Assembly (NCBI GenBank): GCA_026417735.1
Contig: JAOACR010000007.1
Coordinates: forward strand, 1 to 64,000
Length of the DNA: 64,000 nt
Origin: Kiritimatiellia bacterium
GTDB taxonomy: Bacteria; Verrucomicrobiota; Kiritimatiellia; PWTM01
Reading direction: 5' to 3'
Under the pieces are notes generated by a model, which had not been told where the DNA came from, did no database searches, and was given only the letters and a program-made list of their open reading frames with translations. Below are positions 35,849-46,027 of the stretch, piece by piece. The translations under genes and the position numbers were made by a program. Numbering within the stretch: position 1 is the first letter of the stretch; each line of letters begins with the position of its first letter.

Positions 35849-37675
35849 ATGGCGTCCGCAATCGCCGGCAACGAATGGCTGCTGCAGCCGCCGAAACGGG
35901 CGGCCCGGCAGGCGCTGGCGTGGGCGGCGGTCGCGGTATCGCTCGCTCTGCACTGGCTGGCCGCGGTCGAGATGCCACCCATTCCGGTGGCCTCGCCCGT
36001 CTGGACGCCGCCCTCAATAGCGCGCCTGGTGCGGGTCGAGTCGGTTCGGCCGGAGGCGGCGCCCAATCTGTTCGACGCTCCGCCGTTCGAACCTGAACGG
36101 GTGGGGTTGACCAGTGTGCCGCCACCGCCCGCAACGCTGGCCGATCCGTCGAGGATCGCGCCGGAGCTTCCCGCCGCGATGCCGGGCGACGAACCCCCGC
36201 GGCGCGCGCCCTCCGCGGAGGATTTGCGCGCGTGGATGCCGCGCCCTGAGCGCCTCGAAATCCCCGCGGGTTGGATTCCGGACGAGGTCGCGGCGCTACC
36301 GCGCCGGATCGCGCCTCTGGTGGAACGGTCGGTGCGCGCGCCGGATGTGGTTCCCGCCGCGATGCTCGATCCCGCGGTGGCCGCACCGCCGCGGCCAGCG
36401 GTGGTGAGAGCGGGGGACGGAGGGGTGGGCCCGGCGGGACCGCCGGCGCCGGAGGCGGTGCCCACGCCGATGGCGTCGCCACCTCCTCCGCCGGTCCCTA
36501 CGCCGCCGGCGGAACCCGCGCCCGCGGAGCCGGGGCGTGCGCCAATGTTGCCGACGGTGGCGCCGGCCGCCGAGGTCGCGGTCGCCGTCCGTGAGCGCGG
36601 GCCGGATGTGACCGGCGTGCCGCCGGTCGAGCACCTGCTGCGTCTGGATCTTTTTTCGTGGGCACCGCCCGATGAGCCCGGTTGGCGGTACCTTCAGGTG
36701 GATATCCGACGAGCGGCAGAACAGGTACTGCCGCCGCTGCCGCGGGATATTCTCTTCGTGCAGGACTGTTCGGCGAGCATGACCGCCGCCAAGGTTCGCG
36801 CCTGCCGCGAAGGACTCCACGCGTCACTCCGACTGCTGCAGCCCGCCGACCGCTTCAATCTGCTCACCTTCCGTGAGGCGATCGCGCGCTGCTTTGACGA
36901 CTGGGCGCCAGTCCGCCCCACCGAGCTGGCTCAGGGGGGATGGTTCATCGAGCAGATGGAATCTCGCGGTATGACCGACATCTACGCCGCACTGGAGGCG
37001 GTCAAATCCATGCCGACCGATCCGGCGCGGCCGGCGATCGTAATTGTGATTTCGGACGGCCGCCCCACGCGTGGCTTGCAGGACAACTTCGAGATCATTC
37101 AGAGGTTTTCGGATTCGAACCGCGGCCGGGTCTCGGTCTTCTCTTTTGGTGCAGGTCAGAACGTGAACCGGTTCCTGCTGGACTTTCTCAGCCAGAAGAA
37201 CCGCGGGGCGTCCAAAATCGTCCGCGATCTCGCCGCCATTCCCTCGGAGCTTGCGGCGCTGGTGCGCGAGGTCGGCCGGCCGGTGCTGACCGATCTTGTG
37301 CACCGGTGGTCCGGCGTCGATGAGACCGATATCTATCCGAAGTTGCTGACCCATCTGTACCTCGACCGCCCGCTCACCGTTGTCGGCCGGGTCCCGGCGG
37401 ACATGGGCGAGGCGGGCGTGCGGATTTTGGGGCGATCGGGCACCAACGCCTACGACATGGTTTTCGGCCTGGACCCGCGGACGGCTAGAGCGGGCGGTCC
37501 AGAAATCCGCGACCTGTGGGTGCGGCAGAAGCTCGCGTGGCTGATCGGCGAGCATATTCGAACCCGTGACCCGACCTTCAGGGATGCGGCGATTGCGCTC
37601 GCACGTCGGCTCGGCCCGGCGATGCCCTACGCGGCCGAGCTCGGGCTGCCCGAAGCGCCCGTCCGTGCGGATTGA
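35849..37675 (+). CDS. Membrane-anchored von Willebrand factor A (VWA) protein
   Basis: This 608-residue protein has one transmembrane helix near the N-terminus (about 22-42). A long Pro/Ala-rich stretch follows (to about 270), then a VWA domain (about 295-480). The MIDAS metal site is intact: D306-C-S308-A-S310, a Thr in G-M-T-D-I-Y and an Asp in I-S-D-G-R-P. A C-terminal domain of about 130 residues follows, as in VIT/VWA proteins. VWA domains bind protein ligands through a divalent metal. The N-terminal anchor plus Pro-rich region resembles a TonB-like periplasm-spanning layout. ATG 35849 has GGGGGAGG upstream. Confidence 0.85.
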   Translation: MASAIAGNEWLLQPPKRAARQALAWAAVAVSLALHWLAAVEMPPIPVASPVWTPPSIARLVRVESVRPEAAPNLFDAPPFEPERVGLTSVPPPPATLADPSRIAPELPAAMPGDEPPRRAPSAEDLRAWMPRPERLEIPAGWIPDEVAALPRRIAPLVERSVRAPDVVPAAMLDPAVAAPPRPAVVRAGDGGVGPAGPPAPEAVPTPMASPPPPPVPTPPAEPAPAEPGRAPMLPTVAPAAEVAVAVRERGPDVTGVPPVEHLLRLDLFSWAPPDEPGWRYLQVDIRRAAEQVLPPLPRDILFVQDCSASMTAAKVRACREGLHASLRLLQPADRFNLLTFREAIARCFDDWAPVRPTELAQGGWFIEQMESRGMTDIYAALEAVKSMPTDPARPAIVIVISDGRPTRGLQDNFEIIQRFSDSNRGRVSVFSFGAGQNVNRFLLDFLSQKNRGASKIVRDLAAIPSELAALVREVGRPVLTDLVHRWSGVDETDIYPKLLTHLYLDRPLTVVGRVPADMGEAGVRILGRSGTNAYDMVFGLDPRTARAGGPEIRDLWVRQKLAWLIGEHIRTRDPTFRDAAIALARRLGPAMPYAAELGLPEAPVRAD

Positions 37676-37707
37676 GGCCGGGCCTGGCGACCGGGAGGCT
37701 ACACGTC

Positions 37708-38127
37708 GTGGAACGGAAAAAAATCTATCTGTGCGGTCCCATCATGGACGAGGTGGACGGTCACGCGCGTGCGTGGCGCGAGCGGGCCTTTGAGCTGCTC
37801 GGCCGCGAGTTCTCGCTCCTAGACCCGATGCGGCGGAACTTCAAGGATCGCGAGGTGGACAGCGCCAACGAGATCGTCGAGTTTGACCTCCAGGACGTGC
37901 GCGACGCCGACATCATCCTGGTGAACTACAGCAAACCGTCCATCGGCACCGCGATGGAGGTCTTCTACGCCTCCCACGTGCTGCACAAGTTTGTGATCGC
38001 GTTCTCTCCGTTTCCCTTCAAGGACTGCAGCCCGTGGATGGTGAAGTACTGCACGAAAATTTTGCCTTCGCTGGAGGAGGCCGCCCGCTACATCCGCGAG
38101 CACTTTCTGATGCTTCAGCCGCGGTGA
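37708..38127 (+). CDS. Nucleoside 2-deoxyribosyltransferase-like protein
   Basis: This 139-residue protein starts with K-K-I-Y-L-C-G-P-I-M, the glycine-rich start of the family. It continues with D-L-Q-D-V-R-D-A-D-I-I-L-V-N and S-I-G-T-A-M-E-V, in which the Asp and Glu are the usual substrate and nucleophile residues. It may cleave or exchange nucleoside N-glycosidic bonds. GTG 37708 is chosen for GGGAGG nine bases upstream; an upstream TTG (37672) overlaps the VWA stop. Its 3' end overlaps the convergent pseudouridine synthase by 110 bases. Confidence 0.85.
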   Translation: MERKKIYLCGPIMDEVDGHARAWRERAFELLGREFSLLDPMRRNFKDREVDSANEIVEFDLQDVRDADIILVNYSKPSIGTAMEVFYASHVLHKFVIAFSPFPFKDCSPWMVKYCTKILPSLEEAARYIREHFLMLQPR

Positions 38128-38878
38128 GGCCGGCCGCACGCCGCAGCGCTCTGAGCTCTTCCGCCGTCAGCCGGCGCCACCGGCCTGGGGCCAGCCGGCC
38201 GAGCGTGAGCGGGCCGATGCGAATGCGCAACAGCCGTGCGACACGCCGTCCCGCCCGTTGCACCATCCGGCGGATCTGGCGGTTCCGGCCCTCGATCAGC
38301 TCGATCTCGTATTCTGCGCCGCGAGGGGTGGTTCGGATCGCCCGCACCCGCGTGGCCCGCAGAATCTCCCCTTCCGATTCGATGCCGGTGCGAAATCGAT
38401 GCAGCCACGGCGGTGCCAGCGGCCGGTCAGTCCACACGCGATACACCTTCGCCACGTGGTGGCGAGGATGGATGAGCCGTGCCGCCAGATCTCCGTCATT
38501 GGTCAGCAGCAGCAACCCTTCGCTGTCCCAGTCCAACCGGCCCACCGTATAGAGCCGCACACCGATGTTTCGGGGCAGGAGGTCAAGGACCGTCGGGCGT
38601 CCTTGGGGATCACGGCAGGTGCACAGCACGCCCCGTGGCTTGTTCAGCAGAAGGTGACAGTGGGGTTCGGGGCGCAGGCGACGGCCATCCAACCGCACCT
38701 CGTCACGGTCGGGATCCATACGCACACCTGGCTCGGTGACGATCTGCCCATTCAGCGTGACCCGGCCTTGCCGGATCCACTCAACGGCGCCGCGTCGTGA
38801 CGCGACGCCGCATGCCGCCAGAAATCGCTGGAGCCGGACCTCAGATGGTCGGCTTGGTCTTGGGCAGTCCGAGGGCAC
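38018..38878 (-). CDS. rRNA pseudouridine synthase, RsuA/RluB/RluE/RluF family
   Basis: This 286-residue protein has an N-terminal S4 RNA-binding domain (about 14-60, L-Q-R-F-L-A-A-C-G-V-A-S-R-R). The catalytic domain has G-R-L-D-W-D-S-E-G-L-L-L-L-T-N-D-G, whose first Asp is the catalytic residue. N-K-P-R-G-V and G-R-N-R-Q-I-R-R-M are also present. It isomerises uridine in rRNA; length and motifs fit RluB best, but the exact target is not deducible. The GTG start at 38878 lies within the 3' end of the small basic protein gene. The last 30 residues are an unconserved tail antisense to the convergent gene. Confidence 0.92.
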   Translation of the reverse strand: MPSDCPRPSRPSEVRLQRFLAACGVASRRGAVEWIRQGRVTLNGQIVTEPGVRMDPDRDEVRLDGRRLRPEPHCHLLLNKPRGVLCTCRDPQGRPTVLDLLPRNIGVRLYTVGRLDWDSEGLLLLTNDGDLAARLIHPRHHVAKVYRVWTDRPLAPPWLHRFRTGIESEGEILRATRVRAIRTTPRGAEYEIELIEGRNRQIRRMVQRAGRRVARLLRIRIGPLTLGRLAPGRWRRLTAEELRALRRAAGLTAAEASESARGCSGRPPPAKAKFSCSTSPSTGCSP

Positions 38879-38996
38879 GGTCGCCGGGCTTCCACTTGCC
38901 GGCGCGCATCAGCGCGTCAATGCGCTCGAACCGCTTCAGCACGTTCCGCTTGGCTGCGGTCTTTCCGCCGATTTTTAGGCTCGAATGTGCAGACAT
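38841..38996 (-). CDS. Small basic protein, Chlamydiae/Verrucomicrobia type (51 aa)
   Basis: Translation from ATG 38996 gives 51 residues, strongly basic: M-S-A-H-S-S-L-K-I-G-G-K-T at the start, R-N-V-L-K-R-F-E-R-I in the middle and L-G-L-P-K-T-K-P at the end. This matches the 'small basic protein' family restricted to Chlamydiae/Verrucomicrobia relatives; its role is not established and a ribosome link has been suggested. Its last 38 bases overlap the start of the pseudouridine synthase on the same strand, hinting at coupled expression with an rRNA-modifying enzyme. No strong Shine-Dalgarno is seen. It is a useful taxonomic marker for the window. Confidence 0.88.
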   Translation of the reverse strand: MSAHSSLKIGGKTAAKRNVLKRFERIDALMRAGKWKPGDRALGLPKTKPTI

Positions 38997-39147
38997 CGCT
39001 TGAGTTCCCAGGCGTCTTTGAATGTGCAGCCGCGTAGTTCAGCACGGGGCGATCGAAACGTCAACCTCTGCGCCGTCGGCACCGTTGGCGCTTGTTCGCC
39101 GTCCGCGGCAAGGATAGTGTGACCGCGGCGATTCCCCAAGGAGTCCG

Positions 39148-42100
39148 ATGCCGATGAACCGCGTGTCCGTTTTCGTGATTTCGCTGATTGTAGCTGGGCG
39201 GATGGTCCCCCCTTGCGCCGCAGCAGGCGAGGGGCTCCGTCTGGGAGAACAGGGGCCGCTTTATACCGTCTCCTCGCCGGAGTTGGATCTGACCGACGAG
39301 GTGACGTTGGAGGCTTGGATCCGCGCGGATCCGATGGATGCGGCCGGCGGTCGGATTCTCGACAAATCGGTTCCGGGGACATCGCAGGGCTACATGTTGG
39401 ACACACACCCCGGCAATTCGCTCCGGCTGCTGAACTTGAAGGGTATGTGCCGCTATCCGGCACGGCTGAGCGCGGACCGTTGGATCCATGTCGCCGGCGT
39501 CTACAGCGTTTCCCAGCGCCTCATGCGGTTGTACGTGGACGGTCGTGACGTGGCGCGGTACGAGAGCGGTGAGTTCCCCCGGATGAGCCGCAGCGCCGTG
39601 CCACTGTGCGTGGGCGCCGATCCCGGCGGTGGCCACCGTTTCCGCGGCGCGATTCTTCGCGCCGCTGTGTATCGCCGGGCGCTCACCGCCGAGGAGCTTT
39701 CGGCCCGCGCCGCGTCCGCCGATGCGCCGCCAGTGGCCGGGGCTCTGGGCGATTGGTCGTTTCCGCCCGATTCGCCGCCCGAGATCCGACCGCGCGCCGG
39801 CACGCTGGTTCTTCGCCGTGACGCCCTCTCGGCGAGGCCCTTTTCCGGTGAGTTCCGCGGAGAGGCGCCGCCGCCGCCCTTTTCGCTGTGCTTGTGGTAT
39901 CGGCGCCCCGCGGTGGTGTGGACGGAGGCGCTACCCATCGGTGGCGGCCATCTCGGGGGCATGGTGTTTGGGGATCCGGCGGTCGAGCGAGTTCAGTTCA
40001 ACGAGCACACCGTTTGGACCGGTCAACCGCGGCTGTACGCTCGCACCAACGCGGTGCAGGTGTTGCCGGAACTCCGCCGGCTGCTGCAGGAGGGGCGGGC
40101 GAGCGAGCGGCAGGGGCTGGAGAAGATCGCCGCGGCAGAGAGGCTGGCCGCCGCCGGGCGCGCGGAGGAGGCGCGGTCGCTGAACGCGGACGCGGAATCG
40201 CTGCTGAAGGCCGCGCGCGCGAAACAAGCCCAGGCGGAAGAACTCGCGATGCGCGGCTTCATGAGCGATCCGCTTCGCCAGATGGCCTATCAGCCCTGTG
40301 GCGACCTGTGGCTCGAGCAACCCGTTCCCGCCGAAGTGGCTGACTACCGGCGCTGGCTCGATCTTGATGGTGCGATCTGCGCGACCGAGTTTGCGGCCGG
40401 CGGCGTCCGGTTCCTCCGCGAGGTGTTCGCGTCGTATCCCGCCCGGGCGATTGTGGTCCGCTGGCGATCGGAGCCGCCGGGTCGGGTGGCGTGTCGCGTG
40501 CGGCTCTCCTCACCGCACCCTCGAGCAACGGTGGTCGTCGAGGACGCCCATCGTGTGGTGCTGCGTGGCGAGGTGGCCGAGGGCGGCGTTCGATTTGAGG
40601 CCCATGCCCACGTGGACGCTCGTGGCGGGAAGGTTCGCGCCACGGAAGATGCGGTGTGCGTGGAGGAGGCCGATGAGCTGGTAGTGCGCCTGGTGGCCGC
40701 CACCAATGTTCGCAACTGGAAGGACATTTCCGGCGATCCCACGCAGCTCTGTCGGCAGCGGCTGGAGGCGGTGGCGGGCAAGTCGTGGGATGCGCTGCTC
40801 GCCGAGCACCAGGCGGACCATCGGGCGCTGTTCCGGCGCGTCGCTCTCGACCTCGGGCCGCCCGCGGTGCCCGGCCGGCCCACGGATGAGCGTCTGGCTG
40901 CGTTCCGACAACAGTTCGATCCCGAGCTGCTTGCGCTGCTGTTCCAGTACGGGCGGTATTTGCTGATCGCCTGCAGTCGTCCGGGCGGTCAGCCGGCAAA
41001 CCTGCAGGGGATGTGGAACGAACTGCGCAACCCGCCGTGGGGCAGCAAATACACCTGCAACATCAATACCGAAATGAACTACTGGCCCGCACTGCCGGCA
41101 AACCTGGCGGAGTGCCAGCAGCCGCTGTTCGATGCGCTCAGTGAGCTGGCCGAGTCGGGGCGTGTCACCGCGCGGGAACACTACGGCGCGCGAGGATGGG
41201 TGCTGCACCACAACTTCGACCTCTGGCGGGGCACCGCGCCGATCAACCACGCCAACCATGGCATCTGGCTCACCGGCGGCGCATGGCTCGCGCTGCACAT
41301 GTGGGACCACGTGCTGTTCACCGGGGATCTCACGTTTCTTCGCGAGCGCGCCTGGCCGGTGCTGCGGGAGGCGGCGCTCTTCTTCGTGGATACGCTGGTG
41401 GATGATCCGTTCACCGGCTGGCTCATCAGTGGCCCGTCGAATTCGCCGGAACAGGGGGGGCTCGTCATGGGTCCCACCATGGATCACCAGATCATCCGGC
41501 GGTTGTTCCATGCGGTTCTCGAGGCGGATGCGGCGCTCGGCGGTGTCGATCCCGGCCTCACCGCTCGGCTTCGCAGTCTGCTGCCCCGCATCGCACCGAA
41601 TCAGATTGGTCGGCATGGCCAGCTCCAGGAATGGCTCGAGGACAAGGACGATCCGCGCAACCAGCACCGCCACGTATCGCATCTTTGGGGTCTTCACCCT
41701 GGCGATGACATCACGTGGGTCGAGTCCAATCTGTGGGCGGCAGCCCGGCAATCGCTGATCTTCCGCGGCGATGCCGCCACCGGCTGGTCGATGGGATGGA
41801 AGATCAATCTCTGGGCGCGCCTGCTGAACGGCGACCGCGCGATGGTGATCATCCGAAACCTGGTCGAACCGGTGCGGCCCGGAAAGGGCGGGCTGTACCC
41901 CAATCTGTTCGACGCGCATCCGCCGTTCCAGATTGACGGCAACTTCGGCTACACCGCGGGCGTGGTGGAAATGTTGCTGCAGAGCCATGTGCGCGCCTCT
42001 CGGGCCGGCCTGACGGCGGCCGGCTCCGCGGAGGACGGGTTTCTGGTGCATTTGCTGCCCGCACTGCCCTCCGAATGGCGAGATGGCACCGTGCGCGGAT

Positions 42101-42288
42101 TGCGCGCGCGTGGCGGCGTCGAAGTGGACATTCGTTGGGCCGAAGGGCGGCTGCGCGGGGCCACGCTGCGCCGCCCTTCCGGCCGCTCCACCTGGGTGCG
42201 CCATGGCGAACGAATTCGCCGAGTGCCCGCTGAAGCTGGTCCGCTCGTTGCGCTGGATGGCGAGCTGAATGTGGCGCCGACTCGCTAG
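39148..42288 (+). CDS. Secreted GH95 alpha-fucosidase-like glycosidase with LamG domain
   Basis: This 1046-residue protein has a signal peptide (about 1-26). A LamG/concanavalin-type domain follows (about 30-190, with W-I-H-V-A-G-V-Y and L-Y-V-D-G-R), then GH95 (about 245-1040). The GH95 part has [12 protein letters not shown] near its start and the N-I-N-T-E-M-N-Y-W motif, whose Asn pair positions the catalytic water. The conserved I-D-G-N-F-G region supplies the Asp base. GH95 enzymes cut alpha-1,2-fucosyl or related galactosyl bonds by inversion. An unusual charged Ala/Glu coiled coil (about 312-369) is inserted in the N-terminal GH95 domain. ATG 39154 is an alternative start; AAGGAG lies upstream. 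It overlaps the next gene by 20 bases. Confidence 0.93.
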   Translation: MPMNRVSVFVISLIVAGRMVPPCAAAGEGLRLGEQGPLYTVSSPELDLTDEVTLEAWIRADPMDAAGGRILDKSVPGTSQGYMLDTHPGNSLRLLNLKGMCRYPARLSADRWIHVAGVYSVSQRLMRLYVDGRDVARYESGEFPRMSRSAVPLCVGADPGGGHRFRGAILRAAVYRRALTAEELSARAASADAPPVAGALGDWSFPPDSPPEIRPRAGTLVLRRDALSARPFSGEFRGEAPPPPFSLCLWYRRPAVVWTEALPIGGGHLGGMVFGDPAVERVQFNEHTVWTGQPRLYARTNAVQVLPELRRLLQEGRASERQGLEKIAAAERLAAAGRAEEARSLNADAESLLKAARAKQAQAEELAMRGFMSDPLRQMAYQPCGDLWLEQPVPAEVADYRRWLDLDGAICATEFAAGGVRFLREVFASYPARAIVVRWRSEPPGRVACRVRLSSPHPRATVVVEDAHRVVLRGEVAEGGVRFEAHAHVDARGGKVRATEDAVCVEEADELVVRLVAATNVRNWKDISGDPTQLCRQRLEAVAGKSWDALLAEHQADHRALFRRVALDLGPPAVPGRPTDERLAAFRQQFDPELLALLFQYGRYLLIACSRPGGQPANLQGMWNELRNPPWGSKYTCNINTEMNYWPALPANLAECQQPLFDALSELAESGRVTAREHYGARGWVLHHNFDLWRGTAPINHANHGIWLTGGAWLALHMWDHVLFTGDLTFLRERAWPVLREAALFFVDTLVDDPFTGWLISGPSNSPEQGGLVMGPTMDHQIIRRLFHAVLEADAALGGVDPGLTARLRSLLPRIAPNQIGRHGQLQEWLEDKDDPRNQHRHVSHLWGLHPGDDITWVESNLWAAARQSLIFRGDAATGWSMGWKINLWARLLNGDRAMVIIRNLVEPVRPGKGGLYPNLFDAHPPFQIDGNFGYTAGVVEMLLQSHVRASRAGLTAAGSAEDGFLVHLLPALPSEWRDGTVRGLRARGGVEVDIRWAEGRLRGATLRRPSGRSTWVRHGERIRRVPAEAGPLVALDGELNVAPTR

Positions 42289-43483
42289 CCTTCTGCTCGG
42301 CGCGGCGCCGGCCGCGTTTGCCGGTGACGGGCTTCGTTCCTACCCCTTCCTTTTCGCAGAGGGGACGGAGCTGCCTCTGACGATGCGGCAGGTCAATGAG
42401 AATTTTCTGTCAGTGCACCGCCTCGCACTGCGGTCCCTCGGCGACGCGTACGACGCGCCCGCTCTGCGCCTTGTTCACCTTGGTGTGGACGCGCTGCTGT
42501 TGCTACCACTCACCCATGAGGAAGCGCACCGGTCGGTGTTGAGCTCGAAGCACATCGGCTCGGTTTCGCAGCCGTGGTTTGGACCGGATGGCACGGCTCG
42601 CGTGGTCGGCGTGCGGGATGAGACGTTGCGCGACCTGCGGGACCGCGATCTGCCGACGTTCATCCGGCTGCACACGGCCGGGCTAGAGTCCGACGCGCGG
42701 ATCTGTCTGGCTGCCGAAACGCTCGCCGCGTGGGGTGAGGAACGTACGGAACTGCTATGGACCGACCACGCGGTTCGCCGCCTTTCACTGATGGGCTATC
42801 TGGCGAGCGGCCTGCTGCGGTGGAATCCAGACATCGCGGAGGAAAAGGACGAGCTGGACCGCGACATCGTGGGGCACGACGTGTACGGTGCCGCCCGCCA
42901 TCTGCATCGGCCCTCGATGCCGTTCCGCCGTTACACGGAATGGTCGGACCTCACGGAGGAGGAGCGACGTTTCGTGCGGCGGGTCGGCTGGCGATCGCTG
43001 GCGAATCTCGGCTCGCCGCTCTTGTGGGGGAAAGCGGCGTGGGAATGGACGGAGGGGCGGCCGGTGGCCGCGTCAGTCGCGCACGGGCTGACGCCGTTTG
43101 GAGACGCCCTGGAGCTCAGCGTGTGGGGCGCGCGAGTCGGCGCGTGGGGACTGCATGCGTACGGCCGGGCGATGCAGAACCGACGCGCGTGGTTCCCAGC
43201 CGCCGGGCTGCGGTGGGCGGATCTTTCCCAGACCCGCATCGCGCTCGCTGACGTGGCCGTTCACCTCTGGCGCCAGCCCGACAACCTTCTGTTCAACACG
43301 AGGAGGGGAGAGTGGGGTGGGGCGCTGGAGGCGACCGTCCGGCTTCGGGTGGCCCGACCAACCGATCGCACGGTCCTCCGCCTGGATCTGGGGGTCCTGG
43401 CGAAGACGCGGGGCTATCTGCCAGAAGCGACCGGACTCAGATCTGCGGTTCTGCCCCGCTTGGGGTGTTCCCTCGTCTTCTGA
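42269..43483 (+). CDS. Exported protein with HExxH motif and barrel-like C-terminus, family unknown
   Basis: This 404-residue protein has a signal peptide (about 1-18, A-A-F-A). H83-E84-E85-A86-H87 forms an HExxH string after a hydrophobic helix (A-L-L-L-L-P-L-T), the layout of zinc metallopeptidases. No third ligand can be assigned with confidence. The C-terminal 120 residues alternate hydrophobic and polar residues and the protein ends in Phe, as outer-membrane barrel proteins do. I recognise no family. It overlaps the GH95 gene by 20 bases, so the two are co-translated and may act together at the envelope. Confidence 0.75.
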   Translation: MWRRLASLLLGAAPAAFAGDGLRSYPFLFAEGTELPLTMRQVNENFLSVHRLALRSLGDAYDAPALRLVHLGVDALLLLPLTHEEAHRSVLSSKHIGSVSQPWFGPDGTARVVGVRDETLRDLRDRDLPTFIRLHTAGLESDARICLAAETLAAWGEERTELLWTDHAVRRLSLMGYLASGLLRWNPDIAEEKDELDRDIVGHDVYGAARHLHRPSMPFRRYTEWSDLTEEERRFVRRVGWRSLANLGSPLLWGKAAWEWTEGRPVAASVAHGLTPFGDALELSVWGARVGAWGLHAYGRAMQNRRAWFPAAGLRWADLSQTRIALADVAVHLWRQPDNLLFNTRRGEWGGALEATVRLRVARPTDRTVLRLDLGVLAKTRGYLPEATGLRSAVLPRLGCSLVF

Positions 43484-43534
43484 CTGCGCGGCCGGCACTG
43501 CGTTATCCCGCAGGACGCCGTCGCATGGAGGGCC

Positions 43535-44256
43535 GACGGGTTGGAAACGCCGAGGACGGCACCGTGATCAGGCCGCCTTTCTCGCGTGCTTCGCCTGGCT
43601 CCAGTGCGGATCGCTTCCGCCGCTTCGCCCGATCGCCGCCTGCATGTCGAGAGGGCCCTCACATCGGCGAGGGGGTATCGCGGCTGCCCAGCGCGAACGC
43701 GATGCCGAACCGTTGAGCCGGTCGTCGCCCGCGCGGGTTTGGACCGGCCATCACCACGGATCGTCGTTGCGGGCCGCGCGATCGCGGCGGCCTTCGCGCC
43801 GACAGAACCGGCACCCGTGATCCCCACGTCTTCGCCTGGCAGTGGCCATGGTGGCGCGGTGCGCGCCGCTTGGCCCAACGGGCCGAAAACGGCCAACGAG
43901 TCGGTTGGTACCCGCAAGTCTGTCGGTCAGATGTGGCGCGGCAGCGGACTGGCCTCATCGGAGAAAGATTGGGGCCGACTCCCTCCAATCCCACTGCGAG
44001 CGTGACTGTGGAAACGGGAACGAGCCGCAAGGCGGTTCCAGCGGTGAGCGCCTACGAGATGCCCCTTCCCCGCGGACCATTTTGGCGGGACGGAGGTCGC
44101 GTACGCTCACCCTCACCTTCTCCGCCACAGCGACCAACTGGTCGCCGATGATCAGCGGAGCAGGAAGGGGCGCCACCGCCTCAGCATTCCACACGTGCAT
44201 AGGTCCATGGCGCAGATGGCCGTCTTCAGACCATAGATGAGGACCTCCTTCCGAAG
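43535..44256 (-). pseudogene. Decayed L-threonine 3-dehydrogenase / zinc alcohol dehydrogenase
   Basis: Pieces of an MDR-type dehydrogenase, closest to threonine dehydrogenase, follow each other in order on the minus strand but in different frames. G-P-H-L-W-S-E-D and M-H-V-W-N-A-E (44250-44190) lead into P-A-P-L-I-I-G and V-R-G-E-G (to about 44065). After a frameshift come G-H-L-V-G-A-H-R-W-N-R-L (about 44070-44030) and, in another frame, V-G-L-E-G-V-G (about 43990). A further frame gives G-P-L-G-Q-A-A-R-T-A and G-E-D-V-G-I-T-G-A-G-S-V-G (about 43890-43790), fading out by 43540. The catalytic Cys and structural zinc Cys positions are lost. There are at least three frameshifts and an internal deletion near the N-terminus. 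It cannot make a working enzyme. The rest of the gap (43484-43534, 44257-44409) shows nothing. Confidence 0.8.
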
Positions 44257-44409
44257 GGGTGGAGCGCACTGTTGTTTGGCATTCCGTTTGGTGCCATGCC
44301 GGGCGGGTTGGCGAACTGACGAGAAGCGCCAGATGCGCCGACCGGCCCCGCGGAGCGGCGAGAGTCTGCAAAGTGGGGGCGCTGGCGAGACGGGCGGCTG
44401 AGCGGAGTA

Positions 44410-45312
44410 CTAGGCGCTGGCGAGCCAACGTTTCAGGACCGCCAGATCGCTACGGATCGCCTCGGCGAGCGCCTCGCGGGTTCTTGCGGCACCACGAGCC
44501 CAGTCGTATTCGATGTGCAGCGAAAGCGGCGCTTCCAGCGCGAGCTGTTTCAGGCAGGTGAACCAATGGGTACGGCCGAGCTCGCCTTGCCCGAGCGGTA
44601 CCATTTCGCGGGGCAGACGCGTGTCTTTCACGTAGGCGACACGCACGTGTGAGACGAGCCGTTGAAAACGTGGCGCCCAGCCGTCGCCGTGCGTGATCAG
44701 GGCGTGACACAGGTCGAAGGCAAAGCCAACTTCATCCGGGTTCAGCCCCTGAAGCACCCTGGCCATCTCGTCAAGATCCCCACCAACGAACCCGCCAGAG
44801 TGGTTCTGAATGACCGCCGTCACACCGAGGCGGCGGTTCAGGTCCGCGAGTTCACGCAAACCGGCGCGGATCGCCTCGATATCGGGGGGCGCCGCATCTT
44901 TGGGCACGCGCCAGTAGCCGGTGCGGTACCATCGGATGCCCAGCTCTTTCGCGGTTCGAAGCACGGTTTCCGCGTGTGGCGAGTCCGGGCGAACGATGTG
45001 CGTGGTCAGCAGCCCGATTCGGCGGCCGCGCCGGCGAAGCGCCTCCGCGTAGCGCGGCAATTCGTCCGCGGCCCGTTCGGGCTCGATTTCGCCACCCGGT
45101 CGCACCGGGCAGTCCACACCATCGAGGCCAGTTTGAGCGGTGAGCTCGGCCGCTGTCTCAAAGTCGAGCTTCAGCTCCTGAAAGACCTTGCTGAAGAGTA
45201 CGACCGCAGGCGGCCAGACGGGTCTGACCGGGGCCCCCGCGACGGTTGCGGTCGACGCGATGGCAGCTCTTGCCAGAAAGGCTCGACGACCCATCCGCAG
45301 CTCGTCCCGCAT
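44410..45312 (-). CDS. Tat-exported sugar phosphate isomerase/epimerase-like TIM barrel
   Basis: This 300-residue protein has a Tat-like leader (M-G-R-R-A-F-L-A-R) followed by a xylose-isomerase-like TIM barrel (AP endonuclease family 2 fold). Candidate metal ligands are in V-I-Q-N-H-S-G-G, F-D-L-C-H-A-L, H-V-R-V-A-Y-V-K-D and H-I-E-Y-D-W. Exported members are frequent beside Gfo/Idh oxidoreductases in this phylum and probably rearrange sugars. Start choice: ATG 45312, with ATG 45294 (at the Tat motif) and GTG 45342 as alternatives; none has a clear Shine-Dalgarno. Confidence 0.85.
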   Translation of the reverse strand: MRDELRMGRRAFLARAAIASTATVAGAPVRPVWPPAVVLFSKVFQELKLDFETAAELTAQTGLDGVDCPVRPGGEIEPERAADELPRYAEALRRRGRRIGLLTTHIVRPDSPHAETVLRTAKELGIRWYRTGYWRVPKDAAPPDIEAIRAGLRELADLNRRLGVTAVIQNHSGGFVGGDLDEMARVLQGLNPDEVGFAFDLCHALITHGDGWAPRFQRLVSHVRVAYVKDTRLPREMVPLGQGELGRTHWFTCLKQLALEAPLSLHIEYDWARGAARTREALAEAIRSDLAVLKRWLASA

Positions 45313-45359
45313 GGCGCCAGCATAGCGCCCCTGTGTGGCCACTCAAGCTGCGGCGCCGG

Positions 45360-45941
45360 TCAGACCAGATCGCAGGCCTCGGGCGGCATCCACTTGAACG
45401 GTTTGCCCGCCCACTTGATGTTGCAGCCGATCGGGTTCGTCAGCGGCACCCGCACGGGCCGGCCGTTTACGACGTCGTCAAGGGCGTTCGCAAGATCGTT
45501 CACGGTCATCCGCGAGGGGTCGCGAGGCTGGTCCACGCCGCGACCGCAGTAGACGAGCCGACGATCGCGATCGAACACATAAAAATGGGGGGTGCGCAGC
45601 GCCCCGTAGGCGCGAGCGACCTCCTGACTTTCGTCGCGCAGATACACCCAGGGGAACTTGTATCGCGCCATGCGTTCCACCATGTGGGGAAAGTCGTCTT
45701 CGGGCACGGTTTGCGCGCTGTTCGAGTTGATGCCCACAAAACGCACGCCCCAGGATGCAAACCGCTCCGCCGTTGCGCGCGTGATCTCATCCGACCCGAT
45801 CACGTACGGACAGTGGTTGCAAGTGAAGAACACCACCAGCACCGGCGCATCAGAAAAATCGTCCAGCGACCAGATGCGCCCGTCGGTGCCGGGCAGACGA
45901 AACGGCGGCGCTTTCGCGCCTAAGGGCAGTGTGAACGGCAT
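45360..45941 (-). CDS. Thioredoxin-family redoxin (AhpC/TSA-like)
   Basis: This 193-residue protein has a thioredoxin fold with a C41-N-H-C44 active site (F-F-T-C-N-H-C-P-Y). The pattern [10 protein letters not shown] ... W-S-L-D-D-F fits the TlpA/peroxiredoxin-like family, and T-P-H-F-Y-V-F holds the cis-Pro. No signal peptide is seen, so it is probably a cytoplasmic thiol reductant or peroxide-related protein. ATG 45941 is chosen for GGAG nine bases upstream; TTG 45956 would overlap that site. Confidence 0.9.
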   Translation of the reverse strand: MPFTLPLGAKAPPFRLPGTDGRIWSLDDFSDAPVLVVFFTCNHCPYVIGSDEITRATAERFASWGVRFVGINSNSAQTVPEDDFPHMVERMARYKFPWVYLRDESQEVARAYGALRTPHFYVFDRDRRLVYCGRGVDQPRDPSRMTVNDLANALDDVVNGRPVRVPLTNPIGCNIKWAGKPFKWMPPEACDLV

Positions 45942-46027
45942 CGCTGACAGCTCCAAAAGATCCCGATCAACATACGCAGTGCACCTCCGGGTGCAAGTCG
46001 AGAGCGGAGCGCAACACCTGAGAGGCG

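Noticed and set aside
40510-42204. A 564-codon open frame antisense to GH95
   Set aside because: The sense strand encodes intact GH95 motifs; the antisense product has no recognisable fold.
45980-45995. TGCACC-TCCG-GGTGCA hairpin as terminator of the gene upstream of the sulfatase 3' end
   Set aside because: The stem is only 6 bp with no T-tract and it lies upstream of the redoxin start; too weak to call.
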